A stretch of DNA of 63,630 nt from Rhodocyclaceae bacterium (GTDB lineage: Bacteria > Pseudomonadota > Gammaproteobacteria > Burkholderiales > Rhodocyclaceae), in contig JAOAHQ010000005.1 in NCBI GenBank assembly GCA_026415155.1, positions 1-63,630 of the forward strand, in the 5' to 3' direction. The translations under genes were made by a program, and so were the position numbers. Below, piece after piece: positions 24,676 to 33,331 of the stretch; positions within the stretch are counted from its first letter, which is position 1; the number at the start of each line of letters is the position of its first letter. The notes under the pieces are model-generated. The model was not told the DNA's origin, did no database searches, and saw nothing but the letters and a program-made list of their open reading frames with translations.

Positions 24676-25473
24676 ATGCCCGCCCACTTCGGCAATCTTT
24701 CCACCTTCCTCGTCGAGCCCTCATCCGCCCAGGCGCGCGCGATCCTCGATGAGTTGAAGAGCGTCGGCCTCGACCTCGTGCGCGTCTTCGCCGACGGCCA
24801 TAGCGCGCTCGCCGCGATGCGTGAAGCGCGCCCCGAGCTCGTCTTGAGCGCCTATTACCTCCCCGATATGACGGGGGCGGAGCTTGTTGCGCGCATGCGC
24901 AAAGAGCCCGAACTTGCCGACATCGCCTTCATCCTGATCTCGTCTGAGACGCGCCCGCAGGCGCTGGAGCCCATCCGCCAGCAAGGCGCCTGCGGCATCT
25001 TGCCCAAGCCCTTTTCCCGCGCGCAACTGCTGACCGCCCTCGAGACGACGCTCGAATTCCTGCGTCGCGACGAGGAGCTCGCCGGCGATGCCGAGCTCGA
25101 GGAACTCACGGTGCTCATCGTCGATGACAGCGCGAGCGCGCGCCGTTTCATCCACCGCGTGCTCGAAAACCTCGGCATCCGCAAGATCCTCGAAGCCGTC
25201 GATGGCCGCGCCGCGGCCGCGATTCTCGCCGAAACGATGGTCGATCTCGTCATCACCGACTACAACATGCCCGAAATGGACGGCAAGGCGCTCATCGAGC
25301 ACATCCGCACGCAAAGCTGGCAAAGTTCGGTGCCGATCCTGATGGTGACGAGCGAATCCGACTCGGGGCGGCTCGCGGCCATCGAGAAAGCGGGGGTCTC
25401 GGGCATCTGCGACAAGCCCTTCGAGCCCGGCGTCGTGAAGGCCCTGCTGCGCGGCATTCTCGCCAACCGCTAA
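24676..25473 (+). CDS. Double-receiver response regulator, first receiver degenerate
   Basis: This 265-residue protein consists of two receiver domains and no output domain. In the first (about 8-125) the phosphoacceptor position is Ala59 (LVLSAYYLPDMTG), although the KP motif (GILPKPF) remains. The second (about 143-262) is complete, with acidic pair VDDS, Asp195 in ITDYNMPEMDG and CDKPF. CheY-like double receivers usually act by protein contact. The gene lies between cobT and cobS with an AAGGAG ribosome-binding site and no kinase nearby, so its pathway is unknown. Confidence 0.9.
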   Translation: MPAHFGNLSTFLVEPSSAQARAILDELKSVGLDLVRVFADGHSALAAMREARPELVLSAYYLPDMTGAELVARMRKEPELADIAFILISSETRPQALEPIRQQGACGILPKPFSRAQLLTALETTLEFLRRDEELAGDAELEELTVLIVDDSASARRFIHRVLENLGIRKILEAVDGRAAAAILAETMVDLVITDYNMPEMDGKALIEHIRTQSWQSSVPILMVTSESDSGRLAAIEKAGVSGICDKPFEPGVVKALLRGILANR

Positions 25474-25482
25474 CCTGCCTGC

Positions 25483-26244
25483 ATGCTGCGCCGCGAAGCC
25501 GAAGCCTTCTTCGCCGCGCTGCGCTTCTTCACGCGGATTCCCGTGCCCGCCTGGGTCGGCCACTCGGCCGAGCAATTGAACCGCGCGGCGCGCTGGTTTC
25601 CGGCCGTGGGCCTGCTCGTCGGCGCGGTGGGCGCGGGCGTGACGCTCGCGGCGCTCGCCTTCTTTCCGCCCCTCGTCGCCGTGCTGCTCGGCATGGCGGC
25701 GACGCTCCTGCTCACCGGCGCCTTCCACGAGGATGGGCTCGCCGACACTTTCGACGGCCTGGGCGGTGGCCACACACGCGAGGACGCGTTGCACATCATG
25801 CAGGATTCGCGCCTGGGCAGCTTCGGCGCATTGGCGCTCTTCATCGTGCTCGGCCTCAAGGCGGCCGCGCTCGCCGCCCTTGCCGTCGGCCCAGCGCCGA
25901 CTTTTCTCGCCGCCTCCCTCGCGGCGCATGCCCTCTCGCGTTTCGCTTCGACGACGCTGATCTTCGCGCTCGACTATGCGCGTCCCACGGGCAAGGCCAA
26001 GCCCTTGGCCACGCGCCTTGCTGCCGGCGAGCTTGCCTTCGCGGCGCTGTGGGCGCTCGCCCCAGCCCTGTGGCTGCCGCCGCTTCAGGCCGCCCTTGCG
26101 CTTGCGCTCGCCGCGGCGGTCACGCTAGTGATGGCGCGCTGGCTCGTGCGGCGTCTGGGCGGCTATACCGGCGATGGCCTCGGCGCCACCCAGCAGCTCG
26201 CGGAACTCGCGTTTTACCTGGGGCTTGTATGCGCCTGTGGCTGA
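25483..26244 (+). CDS. cobS: Adenosylcobinamide-GDP ribazoletransferase (cobalamin synthase)
   Basis: This is a 253-residue polytopic membrane protein with the CobS signatures: FFTRIPVP near the N-terminus, GAFHEDGLADTFDGLGGG, DSRLGSFGALAL and GGYTGDGLGATQQL. It joins the activated corrinoid and alpha-ribazole. VGPAPTFLA (about 134-142) includes a degenerate copy of the dispersed motif in a loop between helices. It overlaps the phosphatase gene cobC by 16 bases. Confidence 0.94.
   Translation: MLRREAEAFFAALRFFTRIPVPAWVGHSAEQLNRAARWFPAVGLLVGAVGAGVTLAALAFFPPLVAVLLGMAATLLLTGAFHEDGLADTFDGLGGGHTREDALHIMQDSRLGSFGALALFIVLGLKAAALAALAVGPAPTFLAASLAAHALSRFASTTLIFALDYARPTGKAKPLATRLAAGELAFAALWALAPALWLPPLQAALALALAAAVTLVMARWLVRRLGGYTGDGLGATQQLAELAFYLGLVCACG
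25882..25900 (-). repeat. Dispersed motif variant (in cobS)
   Basis: Minus-strand copy with three mismatches clustered in the middle, flanked by the usual AAA. Read as AVGPAPT. Confidence 0.65.
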
Positions 26245-26819
26245 TCCGCCACCCGCCGCCTGCCGTGCCGCCTGGCCTCTGTTACGGTGCCACCGATCTG
26301 CCGCTCGCCGAGGATCCGGCGCCGCTCGCCGAGGCGCTCCGCCCCCTGCTGCCCGCCGGCGCGCCGCTCTTCACGAGCCCTTTGCAGCGCTGCCGCCTGC
26401 TCGCGGAAAGGCTGCACGAGGCGCCGATCGTCGATGCGCGGCTGGCCGAGCTCAACTTTGGCGACTGGGAGATGCAGCCTTGGGAGCGCCTCGACCGCGT
26501 GCTCATCGAGGCCTGGGCCGCCGATCCAGCCCGCTTTCAACCGCCGGGCGGCGAGCGCGTGGCGGATTTTCAGGCGCGCGTCGCCGCCTTCCTCGCCGAG
26601 CTGCCCGAGGAAGCGGTGGTGGTCGCCCATGCCGGCGTCATCAAGGTCTGCGCCGCGATGCTCGCCGATGAGCCCGAGTGGTTCGGGCTTGCCTTCGAGT
26701 ATGGCAGCCTCACGCTGATCGAGCGCGGCGTGCGGCGAGCCGTCTGGCCGCCTCGCGACGCTCGAAAAAGCGCAGCGCGTGATAGGTGCCAAAGCCAAGA
26801 AGCGCCATCGCCACGATGA
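26229..26819 (+). CDS. cobC: Alpha-ribazole phosphatase (histidine phosphatase family)
   Basis: This 196-residue protein has the phosphoglycerate-mutase-like pattern LWLIRHPPP with the catalytic His, FTSPLQRC, ELNFGDWEMQPW and VVAHAGVIKV. It dephosphorylates alpha-ribazole phosphate in the last part of nucleotide-loop assembly. The catalytic domain ends near residue 165. The remaining residues overlap, antisense, the 3' end of the convergent Mg transporter gene by 110 bases, so the tail is probably a run-on rather than a domain. Confidence 0.9.
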   Translation: MRLWLIRHPPPAVPPGLCYGATDLPLAEDPAPLAEALRPLLPAGAPLFTSPLQRCRLLAERLHEAPIVDARLAELNFGDWEMQPWERLDRVLIEAWAADPARFQPPGGERVADFQARVAAFLAELPEEAVVVAHAGVIKVCAAMLADEPEWFGLAFEYGSLTLIERGVRRAVWPPRDARKSAARDRCQSQEAPSPR

Positions 26820-28080
26820 AGGCGCTGTAGGAGATCTGCCAGGGAATGCCCTGGGTCATCATCGAGAACTCGGACATGCCGCCGATGCCGGCGATGATGT
26901 TGATCGGCACGAACACCACCGTGATCGCCGTCAGTTTCGACACTCGCTTGTTCTGGTTGATGTTGATGAAGCCGACCGCCGCGTCCATCAGGAAGTTGAT
27001 CTTGTTGAAGAGGAACGAGGTGTGGCCATCGAGCGATTCGATGTCGCGCAGGATCTGGCGCGCGTCCTCGTGCTGCTCGGGCGAGAGCAGCCGGCTGCGG
27101 ATCAGGAAGGAGAGCGCGCGGCGCGTATCGAGGACGTTCCTGCGGATGCGGCCGTTCAAGTCCTCGCCCTTGGCGATCTCGGCGAGGATTTCGGCCGCCT
27201 CGTCGTCGGTGACCTGCGGCGAGAGCACCTGACGGCCGACGCGCTCGAGCTCGGCATAGGTCTCTTCGAGCGTGTCGGCCGAGTATTCGACGTCGGCGCC
27301 GCAGAGATCGAGCAGCACATCCTTGCCGTCCGAGACATAGCCCGGCTGGGTGCGCGCGCGCAGGCGCTGCAGGCGGAACACCGGCAGCTCTTCGTTGCGG
27401 ATCGAGAAGAGGATGTTGCGGTGGAGGATGAAGGCCACCGGCACGTTGCGCGTCTCGCCGCCCTTCTCGAGCAGGAATTCGAGGCTCAGATGCACGGCGG
27501 CGTTTTCGTCGATGTAAAAACGCGCCGATTCCTCGATGTCCGAGACGTCCTCGGGATCGGGTAGATAAAGCTGAAAGAGTTCGCCGACCCAGGCGCGCAC
27601 GCTCGCCGAGGGAGCGACCAAATCGACCCAGATCGGCTTGACGTTGGCGAGATCGGCGCGGCTGTCGATGCGCACCTGGGTGAGCCGGCCATTTTGCAGC
27701 TCGAAGGCCGACACGACATGGCGCGGCGCCGCCGGCGGCCGCGCGGCCAGGAGTTCGGCACGGATCTCGTCGGGCAGGATTTCGAGCACGAGCTCGGCGC
27801 GGTCTTCCTCGACTTCCTGCCAGGCCGTCTCGCGGTCTTCCTCGGGCAGGGCCTCGAGCACGCGCGCGATCTCGCCGGCGGAGAGGCGCCGCAGCAGATT
27901 GTGCAGCTCGACGAGATGCTGGCGATGCACGAGGTGCTCGATGACCTCGTGGCGCGGCATCTCCTGCTTTTGCACCACGGCCTCGACGCGCCGCTGGCGC
28001 GCAAGCAGAAGCTGCACCTCGGACAGATGCTGCTCGAAGATGCTCTGGGCGCGCGGGCGGGATTCGGCGGTCTCGGCCAT
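26710..28080 (-). CDS. Magnesium transporter: MgtE N-domain fused to CorA
   Basis: This 456-residue protein has an N-terminal MgtE-type intracellular helical domain (about 45-115: LHNLLRRLSAGEIARVLEAL, DRETAWQEVEEDRAELVLEI) followed by a CorA-like cytoplasmic funnel and two C-terminal membrane helices (about 385-435). The signature after the first helix reads GGMSEFS instead of the classical GMN. The combination suggests a Mg2+ or Co2+ channel with an extra sensing domain. Its expression could matter for B12 because it borders the cob cluster, but that is speculative. Confidence 0.88.
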   Translation of the reverse strand: MAETAESRPRAQSIFEQHLSEVQLLLARQRRVEAVVQKQEMPRHEVIEHLVHRQHLVELHNLLRRLSAGEIARVLEALPEEDRETAWQEVEEDRAELVLEILPDEIRAELLAARPPAAPRHVVSAFELQNGRLTQVRIDSRADLANVKPIWVDLVAPSASVRAWVGELFQLYLPDPEDVSDIEESARFYIDENAAVHLSLEFLLEKGGETRNVPVAFILHRNILFSIRNEELPVFRLQRLRARTQPGYVSDGKDVLLDLCGADVEYSADTLEETYAELERVGRQVLSPQVTDDEAAEILAEIAKGEDLNGRIRRNVLDTRRALSFLIRSRLLSPEQHEDARQILRDIESLDGHTSFLFNKINFLMDAAVGFININQNKRVSKLTAITVVFVPINIIAGIGGMSEFSMMTQGIPWQISYSAFIVAMALLGFGTYHALRFFERREAARRLAARRARSA

Positions 28081-28107
28081 GGCCCGATTCTACGCCGCGG
28101 CCCGGCC

Positions 28108-28803
28108 TCAAGGCACCGCCGAGTGCTGCATGCGCGCCAGAATCTGTTGCGTGCGCCGGTTCATGTAGTCGGAATAGGGGTTCCGCTCGAACTTGCGCGG
28201 CGCCGGCAGCATCACGGCGAGCCGCGCCGCCTGCTCGGGCGACAGTTGCCCAGCGCCGATGCCGAAGTAACGCCGCGCCGCGGCCTCGGCGCCAAAGACG
28301 CCCTCGCCCCATTCGACGACGTTCAGATAGACCTCGAGGATGCGCCGCTTGTCCCAGAAGGTCTCGAGCCAGACCGTGATGATCGCCTCCTGCGCCTTGC
28401 GCCAGGGCGTCTTGGCGGAGGAAAGAAACAGGTTCTTGGCGAGCTGCTGCGAGATCGTCGAGCCGCCGGCGACGATCCTGCCCTTCTTCTGGTTCTTTTC
28501 GAGCGCCTTCTGGATGCCTTCCCAGTCGAAGCCTTCGTGGTCGATGAACTTGTCGTCCTCGGCGGCGACGACGGCCTGCTTGAGCGGGAGGGCGATCTTC
28601 TCGTAAGCCACCCAGCGGTGCTTGAGCTCCGCCTTGGGATTCTTCTCGCGCAGCTCGGCGAGGCGCTGGCGCATGAAGCTCGTTTCGCCCGGATCGACCC
28701 AGCGCCAGGCGAGCACCCAGCCGAGATACCAGCCCTGCCAGAGGAGGACGAGGAAGAGCGCAAGGCCAAGGCCCCGCGTGAGCCAGCGCGGTGCGGGCCT
28801 CAC
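28108..28803 (-). CDS. mtgA: Monofunctional biosynthetic peptidoglycan transglycosylase
   Basis: This protein of about 231 residues has one N-terminal membrane helix (LGLALFLVLLWQGWYLGWVL) and a GT51 domain: AAEDDKFIDHEGFDWEGI with the catalytic Glu, GGSTISQQLAKNLFLS and EVYLNVVEWGEGVFGAEAAA. It polymerises lipid II glycan strands. The GTG at 28803 is preferred because GGGGAGG sits seven bases upstream; ATG at 28824 is the alternative. In many betaproteobacteria mtgA lies beside aroE, whereas here about 9.4 kb separates them. Confidence 0.93.
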   Translation of the reverse strand: MRPAPRWLTRGLGLALFLVLLWQGWYLGWVLAWRWVDPGETSFMRQRLAELREKNPKAELKHRWVAYEKIALPLKQAVVAAEDDKFIDHEGFDWEGIQKALEKNQKKGRIVAGGSTISQQLAKNLFLSSAKTPWRKAQEAIITVWLETFWDKRRILEVYLNVVEWGEGVFGAEAAARRYFGIGAGQLSPEQAARLAVMLPAPRKFERNPYSDYMNRRTQQILARMQHSAVP

Positions 28804-28976
28804 CGCCGATCCTCCCCGACACATCGATTTTTACGAAGCATGACGTCCAATGATACGAATTCCACTCGGCGAGAAAGGCGGTTAGAGTGATCGGCGTCCA
28901 TCGCCTGAAGGGCGCATGATGGCGCGTGCCGCCTCTCGCGGTGTAAGCTCGATACCCTGCCCAGTGGAGGACACCC

Positions 28977-29879
28977 ATGACCGCACCCAATACTCCCCCC
29001 AGCGCGGCCGGCGGCCGCATCGTCGTCGCCACCGATCTCTCCGAGGCGGCGCAGCTGGCCGTCGAGCGCGGCGCGCGCCTTGCCCGGGCGCTCGGCGCGG
29101 AGCTTTCCTTGCTGCACGTCTTCAACGACGGCCTGTGGGCGACGCTCACGCAGCTTTACGACGCGAAACACTGGCAGGGCAAGGAACCGGCGCTCGCCGC
29201 GCGCGAGCAGCTCTCGCGGCTGGCGGCGGAACTCGCCGCCCGGCACGGCCTGCCCGTGAAGGCCGAGACCCTCACCGGCCGCGCGGCGGCGACCATCGCC
29301 GCCCATGTCGTCGAGTGCAAGGCGCGGCTCCTCGTCGTCGGCGAGCATGGCGAGAGCTGGATCGGCGACACGGTGGTCGGCGGCACGGCGCAAAAGGCGC
29401 TCAAGCTCTCCGGCGTGCCGGTGCTCCTGGTACGCCGTCCCGCCAGCGCCGATTATCGGCGACTCATCGTCGCGACGGATTTTTCCGCCTGCGCAGAGCG
29501 CGCCGCGCGCCTTGCGCGCGAACTCTTTCCAGCCGCCGAACGCCTGCTGCTCCATGCCTATGCGGTCGCCTTCGAAGGCCGCATGCGGCTGGCCGGCGCG
29601 CACGATGCCGACATCGAGCGCTACCGCGCCGCCGAGCGCCGCCGCGCCGAAGCGCGCTTGCAGGAGTTCGCCGCCCAATGCGGCCAGGCTTGCGACTGGC
29701 GCTTCCTGCTCGAATACGGCAGCCCCGCGGCGGTGATCTGCGAGCAGGCGCTACAGCATCAAGCCGATCTCGTCGTCATCGGCCGGCACGGCGGCAGCGA
29801 AGTCGAAGAGCGCTTCCTCGGCAGCGTGACGCAAAACGTGCTCTACAACGCGCCTTGCGACGTGCTGCTCTCGCCCTGA
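28977..29879 (+). CDS. Tandem universal stress protein (UspA-type)
   Basis: This 300-residue protein has two Usp domains. The first begins RIVVATDLSEAAQ and has LLVVGEHGESWIGDTVVGGTAQ. The second begins RLIVATDFSACAERA and has the complete ATP-binding motif VIGRHGGSEVEERFLGSVTQNVL. An exact dispersed-motif copy lies at the domain boundary, here read as RRPASADY, a different frame from all other copies. It precedes the P-type ATPase by 10 bases and probably starts that operon. Confidence 0.92.
   Translation: MTAPNTPPSAAGGRIVVATDLSEAAQLAVERGARLARALGAELSLLHVFNDGLWATLTQLYDAKHWQGKEPALAAREQLSRLAAELAARHGLPVKAETLTGRAAATIAAHVVECKARLLVVGEHGESWIGDTVVGGTAQKALKLSGVPVLLVRRPASADYRRLIVATDFSACAERAARLARELFPAAERLLLHAYAVAFEGRMRLAGAHDADIERYRAAERRRAEARLQEFAAQCGQACDWRFLLEYGSPAAVICEQALQHQADLVVIGRHGGSEVEERFLGSVTQNVLYNAPCDVLLSP
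29434..29452 (-). repeat. Dispersed 19-bp motif, exact copy (in usp gene)
   Basis: Exact core on the minus strand, at the junction of the two Usp domains. Read as RRPASAD, the only coding copy outside the two usual frames. Confidence 0.88.
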
Positions 29880-29889
29880 AGGTGGCGAC

Positions 29890-32595
29890 GTGACCGCCCG
29901 GCCCTGGCACGCCCTGCCGCCGCAAGACGCGCTCGCCGCCCTCGAGGGCGAAGAGGGAACGGGGCTCACCGCCGCCGAAGCCGCGCGCCGCCTGGCGCGC
30001 TACGGCCCGAACCGGCTCACGCCGCCCAAGCCGCGCGGGCCGCTCCTGCGCTTCCTGTCGCAGTTCCACAACGTGCTGATCTACGTGCTGCTCGCCGCGG
30101 CGGGCGTCACGGCCTTTCTCGGCCATTTCGTCGATAGCGGCGTGATCCTCGGCGTCGTCTTCATCAACGCGCTGATCGGCTTCCTCCAGGAGGGCAAGGC
30201 GGAGCAGTCGCTCGCCGCGATCCGCGCGATGCTTTCCCTCTCTGCCGTCGTGCTGCGCGAGGGACGGCGGCAGGAGATCGACGCTGCCGAGCTCGTGCCC
30301 GGCGACATCGTCTTCCTCGCCTCGGGCGACAAGGTGCCGGCCGACCTGCGCCTCCTCGAGGCGCGCAACCTCAGGATCGAGGAAGCAGCGCTGACCGGCG
30401 AGGCCGAGCCGGTCGAGAAGTCCCCGGCGGCGGTCGCCGAGCACGCGCCGCTTGGCGACCGCACGGGCATGGCCTATTCCGGCACGCTGGTCGTCTTCGG
30501 CCAGGGCAAGGGCGTCGTCGTCGCGACCGGCGATGCGACTGAAATCGGCCGCATCGGCAGGATGCTCGCCGAGGTGAAAGGCGTCGAAACGCCGCTACTG
30601 CGCCAGATGGCCGGCTTCGGCCGCTGGCTCACCGCCGGCATCCTGCTCTTGGCCGGCTTCGCGCTCGCCTTCGGCATGCTCGTCCATGATCAGCCGGCCG
30701 GCGAGATGTTCCTCGCCGCCGTCGGGCTCGCCGTCGCCGCGATCCCCGAGGGCCTGCCGGCGATCATGACCATTACGCTCGCGATCGGCGTGCAGCGCAT
30801 GGCGGGCCGCAATGCGATCATCCGCCGCATGCCGGCCGTCGAAACCCTGGGCGCGGTGACGACGATCTGCTCGGACAAGACCGGCACGCTGACGAAAAAC
30901 GAGATGACCGTGCAGCGGCTCGTCACGGCCGAGCGCGAGATCGCCGTCTCGGGCGTCGGCTACGCGCCGCACGGCGGCTTTCTCCTCGACGGCCATGAAG
31001 CGCCGCCCGCGGTCCTGGCCGAGCTTGCCGACGCGCTGCGCGCCGCGCTCCTGTGCAACGACGCGCGCCTCGTGCAGGCGGGGACTGACTGGCGGATCGA
31101 GGGCGATCCGACCGAAGGCGCGCTCCTCGCGCTCGCCGCCAAGGCCGGGCTCGACGCGCGCCAGCTGGCCGAGCTGCTGCCGCGCGTCGATGCGATCCCC
31201 TTCGAATCCGAACACCGCTTCATGGCGACCCTGCATCACGATCACGCCGGCCATGCCTTCGTCTTCGTCAAGGGCGCGCCCGAGGTCGTGCTTGGCATGT
31301 GCAGCCACGAGCGCCACGCCGGCGGCGAACGGCCGCTCAATCCGTCCGCCTGGGCATCCCGCGTCGAGGCGCTCGCCGCCCAAGGCTTTCGCGTGCTGGC
31401 GCTCGCGATGGCGCCGATGGCGCGGGAGAAGCGCGAGCTTGCCTTCGCCGATGTCGAGGCGGGGCTCACGCTGCTCGCGCTCGCCGCGATCATGGACCCG
31501 CCGCGCGAGGAGGCGATCCGCGCCGTAGCCGCCTGCCGCGCCGCCGGCATCCGCGTCAAGATGATCACGGGTGACCATGCCGTGACCGCCGCCGCGATCG
31601 CCCGCGCGATGGGGCTCGCGCAGGCCGAGCGGGCGATGAGCGGCCCCGAGATCGAGGCGGCGGACGACGAGACCCTGCGCCGCGCGGTCGCCGCCACCGA
31701 CGTCTTCGCGCGCGCGAGCCCCGAGCACAAGCTGCGCCTCGTCGAGGCGCTGCAGGCCAACGGCGAGATCGTGGCGATGACCGGCGACGGCGTCAACGAC
31801 GCGCCGGCCTTGAAGCGCGCCGACGTCGGCGTGGCGATGGGCAAGAAGGGCACCGAGGCGGCCAAGGAAGCCGCCGCGATGGTGCTCGCCGACGACAACT
31901 TCGCCTCGATCGCCGCCGCCGTCGAGGAAGGCCGCACGGTCTATGACAACCTCAGGAAGGCGGTCGTCTATGTGCTGCCGACGAGCTTCGGCCAGGCGGC
32001 CATGGTGGCCTTCGCCATGCTCGCCGGCGCGACCTTGCCGGTGACGCCGGTGCAGATCCTCTGGGTCAATATGGTCACGGCCGTGACCCTTTCGCTTGCC
32101 ATCGCCTTCGAGCGTCCCGAGCCGGGCCTGATGGCGCGGCCGCCGCGCGACCCGAAGGAAGGGCTCATCAACGGCTTCATGCTCTGGCGCATCGGCTTCG
32201 TCACCTTGCTCCTCGTCGCCAGTTCCTACGGCCTCTTCCTCTGGGAGCTTGCCCGCGGCATGGCGCTCGAATTCGCGCGCACGGCCGCCGTCAACATGCT
32301 GGTCATGGGCCAGCTCGTCTATCTCTTCAACTGCCGCCGCTTGTTCGCGCCGGCGCTTTCGCGCGAGGGGCTCTTGGGCAATCCCGTGGCGCTCAAGGCC
32401 ATCGCCGTGCTGATCGTGCTGCAACTGGCCGTCACCCATCTGCCTTTCAAGCAGGCGCTCTTCGGCACCGACCACCTCGATGCCGCGACCTGGCTCAGGG
32501 TCGCGGCGGGGGGGCTCGCGATCTTTCTCGCCGTCGAGGCAGAAAAGCTTCTCTGGCGCCGCCGCAAAGTCGGCGCTGGCGGGACGGCCCCGTGA
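29890..32595 (+). CDS. P-type cation-transporting ATPase (P2-like)
   Basis: This 901-residue protein has the cation ATPase N-terminal domain, actuator motif LTGEAEPVEK, TM4 AIPEGLPAIMTITLAIGVQRMA, phosphorylation motif SDKTGTLTKNEMTVQ, MITGDHAVTAAAIA and the hinge MTGDGVNDAPALKRAD, then C-terminal helices. TM6 reads NMVTAVTLSLAIAFE and lacks the Asp typical of Ca2+ pumps, so the ion is uncertain (Na+, K+ or Mg2+ possible). The C-terminus ends KVGAGGTAP from an exact dispersed-motif copy. It overlaps mnhE, suggesting joint monovalent-cation homeostasis. Confidence 0.93.
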   Translation: MTARPWHALPPQDALAALEGEEGTGLTAAEAARRLARYGPNRLTPPKPRGPLLRFLSQFHNVLIYVLLAAAGVTAFLGHFVDSGVILGVVFINALIGFLQEGKAEQSLAAIRAMLSLSAVVLREGRRQEIDAAELVPGDIVFLASGDKVPADLRLLEARNLRIEEAALTGEAEPVEKSPAAVAEHAPLGDRTGMAYSGTLVVFGQGKGVVVATGDATEIGRIGRMLAEVKGVETPLLRQMAGFGRWLTAGILLLAGFALAFGMLVHDQPAGEMFLAAVGLAVAAIPEGLPAIMTITLAIGVQRMAGRNAIIRRMPAVETLGAVTTICSDKTGTLTKNEMTVQRLVTAEREIAVSGVGYAPHGGFLLDGHEAPPAVLAELADALRAALLCNDARLVQAGTDWRIEGDPTEGALLALAAKAGLDARQLAELLPRVDAIPFESEHRFMATLHHDHAGHAFVFVKGAPEVVLGMCSHERHAGGERPLNPSAWASRVEALAAQGFRVLALAMAPMAREKRELAFADVEAGLTLLALAAIMDPPREEAIRAVAACRAAGIRVKMITGDHAVTAAAIARAMGLAQAERAMSGPEIEAADDETLRRAVAATDVFARASPEHKLRLVEALQANGEIVAMTGDGVNDAPALKRADVGVAMGKKGTEAAKEAAAMVLADDNFASIAAAVEEGRTVYDNLRKAVVYVLPTSFGQAAMVAFAMLAGATLPVTPVQILWVNMVTAVTLSLAIAFERPEPGLMARPPRDPKEGLINGFMLWRIGFVTLLLVASSYGLFLWELARGMALEFARTAAVNMLVMGQLVYLFNCRRLFAPALSREGLLGNPVALKAIAVLIVLQLAVTHLPFKQALFGTDHLDAATWLRVAAGGLAIFLAVEAEKLLWRRRKVGAGGTAP
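32570..32588 (+). repeat. Dispersed 19-bp motif, exact copy (3' end of ATPase gene)
   Basis: Exact core with AAAG in front. It encodes the last residues KVGAGGTA of the P-type ATPase, four bases before the mnhE start codon. Confidence 0.9.
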
Positions 32596-33062
32596 AGCGC
32601 TCGCTGCTCTTGCGCGGTGCGGCCTTCGCCCTCCTCTGGTGGGTGCTCAGCGAGGGCCGCGGCGATGGCTGGCTCTTAGGCAGTGCGGCCGTCATCGCAG
32701 CGAGCTGGGCAAGCCTCAAGCTTGCGCCGCCTGCGCCGCCGCACCTGCGTCTGACGGCACTGCCCGGTTTTTTGCGCTTCTTCCTCTGGCAATCGCTCGC
32801 CGGCGGCGTGCAGGTCGCCGCGCTGGCCTGCCGCGGCCGCGCCGCCTTGCGCCCCGGTTTCGTCGAGCTTTCCCTCGCGCTGCCGCCGGGCGCGCCGCGC
32901 CTCTTCTTCGCCGGCATCCTCGGCCTGATGCCGGGCACGCTGGGCGTGGCGCTCGATGACGCGCGCCTGCGCCTGCACGTGCTCGATACGCGCCTGCCGG
33001 CGCTGGCCGAGGCGCGGGCGCTCGAAGCGGCGATCGGCCGGCTGTTCGGGGTGGCGCCATGA
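32592..33062 (+). CDS. mnhE: Mrp antiporter subunit MnhE
   Basis: This is a 156-residue membrane protein of the MnhE/MrpE family: FALLWWVLSEG, RFFLWQSLAGGVQVA, PGFVELSLALPPGAPRLFF, LMPGTLGVAL and LRLHVLDTRLP. It is first of eight overlapping genes coding for a multisubunit cation/H+ antiporter. It overlaps the P-type ATPase gene before it and mnhF after it by four bases each. Confidence 0.92.
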   Translation: MKRSLLLRGAAFALLWWVLSEGRGDGWLLGSAAVIAASWASLKLAPPAPPHLRLTALPGFLRFFLWQSLAGGVQVAALACRGRAALRPGFVELSLALPPGAPRLFFAGILGLMPGTLGVALDDARLRLHVLDTRLPALAEARALEAAIGRLFGVAP

Positions 33063-33331
33063 CGACGCTCGCCTTCCTCGTCGCCCTTTTCCTGCTCGCC
33101 AACCTCGTCGTCGCGCTAATCGCGGCCGCGCGCGGGCCGACGAGCGCCGACCGCATGCTGATGGCCCTGCTGTTCGGCACCACCGGCACGGGCATCCTTG
33201 TCCTGCTCTCAGCCACGGGGATGGGCACGGCGCTCGTCGACGTCGCGCTGGTGCTCGCGCTCTTGGCCGCGATCAGCGGCATCGCCTTCGCCAAGCGCGC
33301 TTGGCAAGCCGAGGAGAACGGGCATGATTGA
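33059..33331 (+). CDS. mnhF: Mrp antiporter subunit MnhF
   Basis: This 90-residue protein has three predicted helices and the MnhF segment ARGPTSADRMLMALLFGTTG, plus LVDVALVLALLAAISGIAFAK. It overlaps mnhE (ATGA) and mnhG (8 bases). Confidence 0.92.
   Translation: MTTLAFLVALFLLANLVVALIAAARGPTSADRMLMALLFGTTGTGILVLLSATGMGTALVDVALVLALLAAISGIAFAKRAWQAEENGHD

Noticed and set aside
26570-29149. An 859-codon minus-strand open frame
   Set aside because: It overlaps the Mg transporter, mtgA and cobC in another frame; such long shadow frames are common in GC-rich DNA and it has no recognisable domain.
30595-32475. A 626-codon frame antisense to the P-type ATPase
   Set aside because: Arg/His/Gly/Asp-rich composition and full overlap with a clear ATPase gene indicate a shadow.
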